NCBI GenBank assembly: GCA_022539475.1 | Contig: VCMS01000142.1 | Coordinates: 1 to 64,000 of the forward strand | Source of the DNA: Gracilaria domingensis | Taxonomy: Eukaryota > Rhodophyta > Florideophyceae > Gracilariales > Gracilariaceae | Direction: 5' to 3' | DNA length: 64,000 bases | In this document: positions 45,087 through 53,239 of the stretch, piece by piece | Layout of the letters: each line of letters opens with the position of its first letter | How positions within the stretch are numbered: the first letter of the stretch is position 1 | Position numbers and translations under genes: made by a program | The notes under the pieces: model-generated | Told to the model about the DNA's origin: nothing | The model's database searches: none | Seen by the model: only the letters and a program-made list of their open reading frames with translations

Positions 45087-45894
45087 TTATGATGGCGCAC
45101 TGCTCGCCGCTGCCAAAGCGCACCGCGTCCACGAAGGAGAAGAGCGGGCGCTCGAACTGGAAGCGCCCCGCCCAGTCGGCGACGTTGTCGTGCACGGGCC
45201 ACATGTTGAGGAAGATCTTGTGCGGGCTGTCGGCCAGGCGCGGCGTCATCCAGTGCGCCCAGCGCACGCTGGCGCCGTCCACAAACCACTCCACGCCCGA
45301 GCTGTTCCAGCGGAACGCGTAGCTGTGCATGCGGCGGTGCGCGTCGCGCGGCAGCGCCACCTCGCGCTCGTGGCCGCCGCGCCCGTCCGTGAAGTAGTTG
45401 GTGGACAGCACCAGCCGCGGCGGGCGCGCGCGCCACACAAACTCCACGTCCAGCTCGTTGTGGCTGTCCGCGCCGCCCGGCGCGCGGTCGTGCGGCCCCG
45501 TCAGCGAGAAGAACGCCGTCACCACGCCCGGCGCCAGCGCCGGCTGCATGCGCACCTCGTAGCAGCCGTAGCCGTGCCAGCCGCGCGACGCCAGCTGCGC
45601 GCCGCCGAACGGGCGCCCCGCCACCGCCTCGCCCGACACCGACAGCACCAGCTGCGCGTTGCGCGCGTCGAAGCGCACGTTGCGCCGCGTCCACCCGGCG
45701 TTGAACGGCAGCGCGTTGGCCCAGCCGTGCTCCACCTCCCAGCGCCGCTCGTTGCGCGACGCGAAGCGCTCCAGGAAGCGGCAGTGGTCCGGCACGTCGC
45801 ACTGCGCCGCCGCGGGCGCCGCGGGCGCCGCGGGCGCCGCGGGCGCCGCGGGCAGGAGGAGGAGCGCGAGGAGCGCGAGGAGGAGCGCGAGCAT
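45076..45894 (-). CDS. Secreted glycoside hydrolase family 16 protein
   Basis: The 272-residue product has a strong signal peptide (MLALLLALLALLLLP) followed by a Pro/Ala repeat. The catalytic motif ELDVEF (E147, D149, E151) has the ExDxE spacing of GH16 beta-jelly-roll enzymes, where the first Glu is the nucleophile and the last the acid/base. Supporting segments are GYGCYEVRM, the RWNSSGVEWFVDG strand and KIFLNMWPV. GH16 enzymes cut or transfer beta-glucans, xyloglucan, agar or carrageenan-type galactans; the substrate cannot be read from the sequence. The start at 45,894 was preferred over 45,945 because it opens the signal peptide directly. It is intronless and extremely GC-rich. It is divergent from the gene at 46,944, and a protease fragment overlaps its stop. 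Confidence 0.85.
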   Translation of the reverse strand: MLALLLALLALLLLPAAPAAPAAPAAPAAAQCDVPDHCRFLERFASRNERRWEVEHGWANALPFNAGWTRRNVRFDARNAQLVLSVSGEAVAGRPFGGAQLASRGWHGYGCYEVRMQPALAPGVVTAFFSLTGPHDRAPGGADSHNELDVEFVWRARPPRLVLSTNYFTDGRGGHEREVALPRDAHRRMHSYAFRWNSSGVEWFVDGASVRWAHWMTPRLADSPHKIFLNMWPVHDNVADWAGRFQFERPLFSFVDAVRFGSGEQCAIINRF

Positions 45895-46943
45895 GGCGGC
45901 GGTGGCGGCGGTGGCGGCGGTGGCGGGCCGCGGGCGCGCGCGCACGGCGACGGTGGCGCGCCGCGCGCGCAGCGACGCGCGGCAGACCGCCGCGGCGTCT
46001 CAAGTTGCCAACGGCGCGGCGCCAAACGGACACATCGGCGACACTCGAGATCGCGCGCCGCGCGCCGCGCGCCGCGCCACGGCGCACGTCACGCGGCGCG
46101 CGCGCCTCGCCACGTGGTGGCGCGGCGCTGTAAAGCGCGCGTCACGCCGCGCCGCGCGCCGCGCGCCGCGCGCCGCGCGCCGCTGCCGTCCTCGCTGCGC
46201 GCAGCGCCGCCTGCGCAAAGCGGCGCGCTCCCCGCCGGGAGCGCGCCTCGCCGCCGTGGCTCCTTTGCGCGGTGGCGCGTGCGCGCGCGCGTCGCCGTGC
46301 TGCGTGCTGTCGCGGCAGCACCGCGCGCAGCGCCGCGGCCGAGCCATGGAGGCGCGGTCGTTGGCATCGGCCTCACGCCGATGGTAACGTCCCCGTGCGC
46401 GCCCCCCCGCGCCCGCCTTCAACGTGGCTCGTTGTGCGCCCGTGCTCCCCGCCGCGCTGCGGCCAGGCGCCGTTTGCCCGCCGCAGCCGCGCCGCATTGC
46501 AGGCCACCGCGCGCGCGTTGCAGTGCTCTTACTCGGCGGTGCTCTCTGCCATTCTGACTTCCCTGTACCCCCATTCCCTGCCTTCTGACTACTTGTACCC
46601 ACACAATGTCCGTGCTTTGCACCTTGCATCGCCCTCTTCCACCGCCGAGCGGCTGTTTTGCGCTTCCCAGCCCGGGCCCCTTCCGTCCATTTGGCGCCAC
46701 TATTTCTCCTCTCACCTTTGTATACCACTTGGCCGTCTTTTACTGCCACCACCCGCCGTTTCAACGCTGTCTGCACAGCTACTGCGCCAAACTTCTTGCT
46801 CTCAACCCACTGTCATACTGCTCCTTCCTGCTCTCCATTGCTGTCACTCGCCTTCTCGCATTTCAACACCTCCTCCGCGAGCCGGTCACCCCAAAACTCC
46901 CTCCTCGCTTCCAAAAGCGAACCGCTTCTGAGTTCCGTTCTAC
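45895..46943. promoter_or_regulatory. Divergent upstream region, GC-rich with CGCGC repeats
   Basis: This kilobase separates the GH16 gene (-) from the membrane protein gene (+). The part next to GH16 (to about 46,330) is filled with repeats of gcgcgccgcg. The part next to the plus gene becomes pyrimidine-rich (cttcc and caccc runs), as expected for a 5' leader. Long frames across it on both strands are artefacts of the composition. Confidence 0.5.
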
Positions 46944-48626
46944 ATGACGCCTCCGGCCACCCCACGTGCGCCGATCGTTCTCCTACCCTTGGTGGCCATC
47001 CTCATTTCCACGCGCGCCGCCGTGCTTGTTCAAACCCACTCACACCACAACAGCCCGTTCACTACCGCTGCCCACACCCAGCCACATCGCTCCTCCGATC
47101 CGACATGGCAGACAACTGCAAGCGCCCACAGCTATACAACACCTGTTTTGGAGCTTCCGACGCGCCGTTTGGTCAGCGGTGAAGAGCGATCTCCGCCCGT
47201 CAAATCCGTGTTGCGTCAGACCGGCGACAACGCAGCCGGCGAGGCGCTGGATGATTTCTTCTCTTCTCTGCAGTCGCCTCCGTCAACTCCTGCGCCCGAG
47301 GGGCCGCGCACCGCCACGCCTGGAAGCACGCCAGAAGAAGCGACCGAAACTCAATTGGAACCATCACCGTTTGAAACGGGGCCAGTTATCGTTCTCGACC
47401 CTGAGAATGCTTCGAACAGCGAACAGAGCGATGACCGCGACGTGCAAAGTCCAGCTGCGCTTGAAACAGACGATGACGTTAGCTCCTCTCCTGAAGTGGG
47501 AGAAGCGGATGACGACGCTGCGCTCATGGGCGCAACAGGAGAAACGGTTTCTGCGCAGGAGGCGGAGTTTAAGATAGATAGCTCTGCGGGGAAAGCGAAT
47601 CAGGCTCCGCTTGAGCAGGCGCTGGAGGAAGATGATCCCGAACCTTCCCCATCAATCACAGGCACCGACCCAATCTTTGAAACGCTTTCTTCAATCATGG
47701 ACAGCGACAATGCAGACGAGTCCGGCGCTCCAACTCGAGCGCCCTCCGATGCTTCCACAAACGGGTCCGGCGGTGTTTCGACCCTCTCCATGGCTGACAC
47801 TGCTCCTCAAAACGAAACTTCGCGCGTTCAGGTCGACATATCTGTTAGAAGCACGTCTGTCACAACTGTATCACAGGACTTGGACACTTACGTCCGACAG
47901 TATCTTGCGAGTCAAACTGACACATCTCCTGAAGAATGGAAACCAGTGTTTGTCTCAGCTGCTGAAGAGACCGAAGAAAGAGGAGTGACGTTCTTTGTGT
48001 GGGCCCTCAACTATCAGGGCGTGCTCTCGAGTGCCGATCTCAATGCTGATGTGAGCCGCTTGCAAGACACAATTTTCTCAGGCGGACTCGAAACGTTTCT
48101 GCGTTCCACTTTGGCAACCGACAGTATATCTGTGCAACTCTTCAACGATGTACAACGAGATGTCCAGGACAAACCAAGAGTTGCGATCGAAGATATCGGA
48201 ACAATAAGCGCTGACGGACAACCCACGTCGAACGAAAACGCCGCAACTGGCGGTGAGCCCGACGTATCTGAATCGAGGGCCGATGCAGAAGGAGGAGACA
48301 GCCAGCCAAATAACTCTGGGCTTATTGTGGGTACATCTCTTGGTTTTGTGGCGCTTGTGGCCCTCGGTGTAGCCGGTTATGTGGTGGCGAGGCGTTCATC
48401 AAACTCTCCGAGACATACACTGGATGGAGAAGAAATCGCACCACCCACGCTTACATCTTTTCATTCCATCTCCACAACTGACTCAACTCCAAGCCGATTC
48501 CAGACTGGAGCCCCTGTGAATCCCCGTGGTGCAACGATGCTGCGAAACCAGTCCAGACTGCTAGACTGGCGAGCGGAGCAAGCTGCTGCGTCTGATCGAG
48601 AGAGCCGTGTCGAAATACTGGAGTAA
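46944..48626 (+). CDS. Single-pass membrane protein with mucin-like ectodomain and SEA-like domain
   Basis: The 560-residue protein starts MTPPATPRAPIVLLPLVAIL, a signal peptide. The ectodomain to about residue 290 is acidic and rich in Ser, Thr and Pro. Residues about 293-402 alternate as strand-helix-strand-helix-strand (VQVDISV, SQDLDTYVRQYL, TFFVWALNY, ADVSRLQDTI, SISVQLFND), the plan of a SEA domain placed just outside the membrane. A transmembrane helix (458-481, SGLIVGTSLGFVALVALGVA) and a 76-residue cytoplasmic tail end the protein. SEA domains often self-cleave; no clear G-S[IV]VV site is visible. It is convergent with the malectin gene, whose product has the same membrane-proximal plan. 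The fold call is inferred from pattern; no homologue is recognised. Confidence 0.7.
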   Translation: MTPPATPRAPIVLLPLVAILISTRAAVLVQTHSHHNSPFTTAAHTQPHRSSDPTWQTTASAHSYTTPVLELPTRRLVSGEERSPPVKSVLRQTGDNAAGEALDDFFSSLQSPPSTPAPEGPRTATPGSTPEEATETQLEPSPFETGPVIVLDPENASNSEQSDDRDVQSPAALETDDDVSSSPEVGEADDDAALMGATGETVSAQEAEFKIDSSAGKANQAPLEQALEEDDPEPSPSITGTDPIFETLSSIMDSDNADESGAPTRAPSDASTNGSGGVSTLSMADTAPQNETSRVQVDISVRSTSVTTVSQDLDTYVRQYLASQTDTSPEEWKPVFVSAAEETEERGVTFFVWALNYQGVLSSADLNADVSRLQDTIFSGGLETFLRSTLATDSISVQLFNDVQRDVQDKPRVAIEDIGTISADGQPTSNENAATGGEPDVSESRADAEGGDSQPNNSGLIVGTSLGFVALVALGVAGYVVARRSSNSPRHTLDGEEIAPPTLTSFHSISTTDSTPSRFQTGAPVNPRGATMLRNQSRLLDWRAEQAAASDRESRVEILE

Positions 48627-48998
48627 GTCACAAAACAACACACGTGAATAGTAGAATATAACACAAAGAGATGAGAGAAAAACAGCACTTTTGGGCGTGT
48701 TTCTTGTGTTGTCCCTTTTAAGCTTTTCTTCTCGCAATGTTGATCATGTAACTTTTTTTTTTGTACACACTCAGAAGCATTCTGGTATATTCTGGGAAGA
48801 GAAAGTAAACAAGACGTCCCGAAACAGGACGTCGGATTACAATTTTATTGGTTTGCCCTCGTCAAAGCCCCCGACAATCGATTCTTCAACGGGCTTGAGT
48901 AAGATACGGATCCTTTACAGTTAAAACAAAAAAAGAGAGAAGATGCCGGCTCAAGAGGAAGAGTCCTGACGGCGTCAGGTTGCGAACATGTTGCGGGT
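48627..48998. other. Convergent 3' intergenic region
   Basis: This region of 370 bp between two gene ends contains T-rich and A-rich stretches (about 48,750 and 48,925) that could serve 3' end formation. It holds no gene. Confidence 0.5.
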
Positions 48999-51449
48999 TC
49001 AGAGAGAGGTTGTTCCATGAGCACCATCTGTGCCGCGACCAAAGGCGTCCTTAACATAAGCCATCTGGTCCGGGTGTTCCCCCGCGCGGCTCGTAGCGGC
49101 CGTGAACGTCGAATCATCATCCAGGTACTCAATGGAAGCCGCAGTCTCCGTCCTTTCCACAACAGATGACATTTCAGACTCGGTCATCGTGGGCGGAGGT
49201 GCATCAAAGTCGTCACCTTCTGAGCGATTGCGACGCATGACGTAAAAGGCTACAATTGCAACCATCACCATGAGGAATAGAACGCAGCCAACTATGACGC
49301 CGACAATCGTCGATGTTTGACTTAGTGAGGCAGTTTCAGATGCTACCTCACCAGGAGTCTCTCCCACAAGGGAGACCGTCACGTCTCCGAATCCTTCCGC
49401 CCTCAGCTGCTGGTTCATGTCCTCGTCATCGACAAACCGCATGAACTGTTCTTGCGAACGTTCCTGGTCCTGGTCTTCCTCGTACAGAACTTGGAGATCC
49501 ATAATATACTCCGAATCTGGGTTGGATTGACGCGTGTTGGTGGCTCCTTCACGAATATCGGTGACCCTCCAGTCTACGTCTCCTGTTATTCCTTCACTAC
49601 CCACCCTTTTGATGGCATCTGTTATTTCGCGTGTCAAAGGGTTGCCGTTTGCCACGGTAACCTCAAGCGTGTACGTGATGAGCAGTCCCGAACCATTTGC
49701 TTGCAGAGGTGGCTCAATTAATGACTCTAGCGAATCTGTGGTAGCCTCAGGCGAAGTCGATGGCGTCGGCTCCACTTGCGGAGATGGCTCTGGGCTTGAC
49801 GCCGCATTGTCTTCTGGCCGAACCTGGGTGCTAGCCTCAGGCTGGGGACTCTCCGCTGGCACGTCTGTCTCATCCGGCTCCCCCGGAGCTGGGGTGACTG
49901 TTGCGACCGGAGGCACACCAGAAGCAGTCTCGGAATCGTCTGACGACTCGCCGTCCGGAGTTTCAGTCTCAGTGGTCTCGTCTTCGGTAGGGGCGGCTTC
50001 AGAGTCGCTGTCTTCGCCCTGCGGAACAAGAATTTGAGGCTCTGTCACGTCATCCTCAGTGGGGGCGGCTTCAGAGTCGTCGACTTCGTCGTTGCCCTGT
50101 GGAACGAGAATTTGGGGTTGCGTTGCGTCGGGGGTGATGAATTCATCACTCTCGCCGTCGAGCGTTTCGCGACCCATGGCTGGCGGGGAAACAGTTTGCT
50201 TCGGACCGACGGCATCGGGCGTGGTTGAAGCTTGCGGCTCGATCGCGTTGGGCAGGTCGGCAGTCTTTGCACAGGTGATGGCGGCAATAAAGGCGTCGCC
50301 AACCTTGGGCTTCAGATCGATAATAATCGATTCAGTGATTGTTAGATCCGCAAAAGTCTTGACCACAGCTGTGAATTCGGCCTGACCAGTCTCGGCGAAC
50401 ACATCAAGATCGGCAATCGTAACGCCGTTGACGGTAACATCGAACACGCGCGCACCGACGGTAAAGGAGGCCGCATCGGTTTCGGCAAAGTGCAGCGAGC
50501 AGTCATAAGTACCCGGAGTGTCCACGGGGATGGTGTATCCCCATTCGGAGCCGTCCAAGCCGTACCGGTGAGAAATGAGCGCCGGGGTGTTCTGCTCCTC
50601 AGCGCCTCCGATGACAACGCCTTCCGGCCCTCCGAAAAAGGAAGTGGAGCCGCGAATCCAGGCGAAATCCTCCTCAGCGAAGCGGCCTACGGCCGGACCA
50701 CCGCAGTTGACGTCAACTTGGGTGGCGACGAAGGACAGCTCAGGCGTGGCGGGCACTATCGCGTCGGTGGGCATTATGGGCGTCTGGTCCATGTCGGCGG
50801 CAACGCCGGGTGGCAGATCGTGCACGCGCTCGCAGGTGATGCCGGAGATGATGGCATTGCCAGCGCTGGCGACGACGCGAATGGACAGAATGCCGGTGAT
50901 AACGAGCTGGGGGGCTGTCTTGGCCAGCACGGTGAATTGGGCGCCACCCAGCTCGGCAATGATGTCAATGTCGGAAAAGACGACAGGCGTGCCCTGCGTG
51001 GTGGACAGGAAGAGATCGAAGACGCGCGAAGCGGCGGCAAACGACGCGGCATCAGTCTCGGCAAAGTGGACGGTGCAGCCGTAGGTGCCGGGCTGGGCGA
51101 CGGGGATGTCGTAGCCCCAGGTGGAGGCGTCGACCCCGAAACGGTGCGAGCGGTACATGGGGAGGTTCTGCGGCTCTGCGCCGCCGATAACGGCGTCGGG
51201 CAGCTCGAAGACGTCGGTGGTGCCGACGAGCCAGGCTGGGTCGTCGGCGACGAAGCGGCCGACGGCGGGGCCGCCCGAGTTGATGTTGAAGGCGGGCGGG
51301 ACGCGGTTGAGATCGGCTGGGGTGGCTTGCCGGGCGAAGGCGCGCAGACGCGGCGGCGGCAGCAGCGTGGCCGGCGGGAGCACGCGCGCGGCCATGGCGA
51401 GCGGCGCGATGCACAGCGCGAACGCGAGCAGCGCGGCGTGCGGACGCAT
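48999..51449 (-). CDS. Type I membrane protein with two malectin domains
   Basis: The 816-residue protein opens with a signal peptide (MRPHAALLAFALCIAPLAMA). Two related malectin domains follow, about 53-206 and 244-393, each with an N-terminal xxNxGGPAVGRF segment, GTYxCxxHFAETDAASF and a closing ITC. Malectin domains bind glucose-containing oligosaccharides or wall carbohydrate. An acidic stalk (400-585) contains two copies of PQILVPQG-DSEAAPTED. A SEA-like stretch (588-697) precedes the transmembrane helix (714-737, TIVGVIVGCVLFLMVMVAIV) and a 76-residue tail. A wall or glycan sensor is plausible, although no kinase domain is present. The start at 51,449 is the ATG that opens the signal peptide; the frame upstream is Pro/Arg low complexity. 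Confidence 0.85.
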   Translation of the reverse strand: MRPHAALLAFALCIAPLAMAARVLPPATLLPPPRLRAFARQATPADLNRVPPAFNINSGGPAVGRFVADDPAWLVGTTDVFELPDAVIGGAEPQNLPMYRSHRFGVDASTWGYDIPVAQPGTYGCTVHFAETDAASFAAASRVFDLFLSTTQGTPVVFSDIDIIAELGGAQFTVLAKTAPQLVITGILSIRVVASAGNAIISGITCERVHDLPPGVAADMDQTPIMPTDAIVPATPELSFVATQVDVNCGGPAVGRFAEEDFAWIRGSTSFFGGPEGVVIGGAEEQNTPALISHRYGLDGSEWGYTIPVDTPGTYDCSLHFAETDAASFTVGARVFDVTVNGVTIADLDVFAETGQAEFTAVVKTFADLTITESIIIDLKPKVGDAFIAAITCAKTADLPNAIEPQASTTPDAVGPKQTVSPPAMGRETLDGESDEFITPDATQPQILVPQGNDEVDDSEAAPTEDDVTEPQILVPQGEDSDSEAAPTEDETTETETPDGESSDDSETASGVPPVATVTPAPGEPDETDVPAESPQPEASTQVRPEDNAASSPEPSPQVEPTPSTSPEATTDSLESLIEPPLQANGSGLLITYTLEVTVANGNPLTREITDAIKRVGSEGITGDVDWRVTDIREGATNTRQSNPDSEYIMDLQVLYEEDQDQERSQEQFMRFVDDEDMNQQLRAEGFGDVTVSLVGETPGEVASETASLSQTSTIVGVIVGCVLFLMVMVAIVAFYVMRRNRSEGDDFDAPPPTMTESEMSSVVERTETAASIEYLDDDSTFTAATSRAGEHPDQMAYVKDAFGRGTDGAHGTTSL

Positions 51450-51469
51450 GACGGGGGCGACGCTCTCGC

Positions 51470-51705
51470 GCTGAAGGGGGGGGGGGAGGAGAAAAGGGGG
51501 AGGAGGGGGGGGGGAGGCGGAAGAGCTGGCAGGGAAAGGAAGCGGGTAGGGGGTGGTGGGGCTGGGCGGAGGAGGGGGGTGGTTGGGGTGGGGGGGGGGG
51601 GGCGGAGGGGCTGGAGGGGGGCGGAGCAGCGCGTAAGGCGGGGGGACGCGGCGGGGCAGGGGTTGGGGAAGGAGGCGCTGGGGGGGGGGGGGGCGGCGGG
51701 CAAAT
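51470..51705 (-). promoter_or_regulatory. G-rich upstream region of the malectin gene
   Basis: The plus strand carries many G runs of 6-12 bases, so the coding strand has a long C/T-rich leader just before the start codon. It may be a promoter or 5' leader and could form quadruplexes. A similar G run precedes the protease gene. Confidence 0.5.
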
Positions 51706-51936
51706 TGGCAGCGTGACGTGGTGCGCGAGCGCGCGCCACGGGCGGCGGCGCGGCGCGGCGCGGCGCGGCGCGGCGCGTGCAGCGCGCAACGGACGCGGCG
51801 CGGCGGTGGCACGCGTGGCGGCAGCGCGCCGCGCTTACAGCGCGCGCCGTCAATTCACGGCGGCGGCGCGCGTGACGGGCTGCCGTTGCGCAGCGGCGCC
51901 CACTTGGCGCCGTCTACCGTCGCGCAACGGCTTGCG

Positions 51937-53010
51937 TCATGCGCGCCGCCCAAGTTGAGTGATCACTCGTCGCGCGCGCCGCGCCGCCGCCCGTTGCGCG
52001 CCGCGCGCCGCGCCGGAGCCGCGCGCGGCGGCGCCGCGCGGCTCGGCGCCGGCCGCGGCGGCGGCGCCCGCGTCGGCGTCCGCCGCGGCGCGCCACCCGA
52101 TGACGTAGATGAGCTCGAAGGTGGCCTCCACGCCGCCGCCGCGCGCCGCGAAGCGCCGCGCGTAGATGTCGGCCGCGCGCGCAAACAGCCGCCGCCCCGC
52201 CCAGTGGCGGCGCGCCGCCAGCGCGTTGCCCTCGCCCATGGCGCGCACGTGGCGCATGACGCCCCACATGTCGCCGAACGTCAGCACCAGCCGCTCCACG
52301 TCCGCGGCCGCCAGCGCCAGCCGCGCGTCGCCCAGCAGCCGCGCCGCGTCGCGCGCGTGCACGGTGGGCGACGTGCGCGCGGCCGCGCGCTGGAACAGCT
52401 CGTCCTCGGCCTGCTGCAGGCTGATGCGCAGCTCCTGCAGCGAGTCGCCGCCCAGCAGCGCGCCCACGAACACGCCGTCCGGCCGCAGCTTGCGCCGCAG
52501 CGCGCGCAGCAGCGCCGGCAGGTCGTTCACCCAGTGCAGCCCGCCGGCCGACAGCGCCGCGTGCAGCGACGCGTCCTGCACGCGCAGCGGCTGGCCCTCG
52601 CGGAACACGAACGCGTCGTCGCGCCGCGCCAGCCGCCCGTCCGCGTGCGCCGCCGCGCGCCGCACCACCGCGTCGTGCACGTCCGCCTGCAACAGCCGCC
52701 CCACCTTGCCGCGCGCGCCGTCGCCGCGCGCGCGCAGCGCGCGCAGGATGTGCGCGTTGCCGCAGAACAGGTCCAGCGCGCGCGGGAACGCGCGGTTGAT
52801 GTCGTGCAGCCGATCCACCAGCTCGGCCGCCATGTGGTCGCGCAGGTACTCGTAGCGCTCGGCGTCGGGCCGCGCCGCCGCGCGCGCCTTCTGCAGCGCC
52901 TTGGCGCGCGCGTCGAACAGCGCGGCGTGCCGCCGCGCCTGCGCGAGCGCGAGCGCGCCGCGGCGCGGCGCGCCGGCGCCGGCGCGCGCGCGCAGCGCGG
53001 GGAGCAGCAT
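51937..53010 (-). CDS. NDUFAF5: NDUFAF5-like mitochondrial complex I assembly factor
   Basis: The 357-residue protein begins with an Arg/Ala-rich mitochondrial targeting-like stretch. The SAM-binding motif ALDLFCGNAH is at 78-87, the family marker LHWVNDLPALLRAL at 158-171, RPDGVFVGALLGGDSLQELR at 176-195, and IYVIGW at 301-306. These match NDUFAF5, a class I methyltransferase-fold enzyme that hydroxylates an arginine of subunit NDUFS7 during early complex I assembly in the mitochondrial matrix. In motif I the usual GCG reads FCG. The C-terminal 50 residues are Ala/Arg low complexity. The start at 53,010 was chosen over 53,115 because the extension is only Arg-rich. It is divergent from ALDH22, with 229 bp between starts. 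Confidence 0.85.
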   Translation of the reverse strand: MLLPALRARAGAGAPRRGALALAQARRHAALFDARAKALQKARAAARPDAERYEYLRDHMAAELVDRLHDINRAFPRALDLFCGNAHILRALRARGDGARGKVGRLLQADVHDAVVRRAAAHADGRLARRDDAFVFREGQPLRVQDASLHAALSAGGLHWVNDLPALLRALRRKLRPDGVFVGALLGGDSLQELRISLQQAEDELFQRAAARTSPTVHARDAARLLGDARLALAAADVERLVLTFGDMWGVMRHVRAMGEGNALAARRHWAGRRLFARAADIYARRFAARGGGVEATFELIYVIGWRAAADADAGAAAAAGAEPRGAAARGSGAARGAQRAAARRARRVITQLGRRA

Positions 53011-53239
53011 CGTGCGGCGGCCACACCGCGCGCCGCCGCCGCGCCGGCGCGGACGCGCGCCGCGCGCCGTGCGCCATTTCAGGCGCGCTTTTTCGGCTCG
53101 CGCGCCACGTGCCAAGTCTCAAGTCGCAACCAGTCGCAAGTTGCGACTCGCAACGCATCGCGCGCGATGGCTCTCAAAAGCGTTTGCTGCATCTCGCCCG
53201 CCCCGCGCCCGCCCCGCGCCCGCCCGCCGCCCCGCCGTC
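53011..53239. promoter_or_regulatory. Shared divergent promoter of NDUFAF5 and ALDH22
   Basis: These 229 bp separate two divergent start codons. Near 53,112-53,160 the words caagt, cgcaa and cgcaac recur (aagtctcaagtcgcaacc, agtcgcaagttgcgactcgc), making small inverted and direct repeats that could be factor sites. Confidence 0.5.

Noticed and set aside
44971-46557. 528-codon plus-strand frame opposite GH16
   Set aside because: Arg/Ala/His low complexity opposite a gene with a clear catalytic motif.
50490-51716. 408-codon plus-strand frame opposite the malectin gene
   Set aside because: Antisense shadow; Gly/Arg-rich with no domain.
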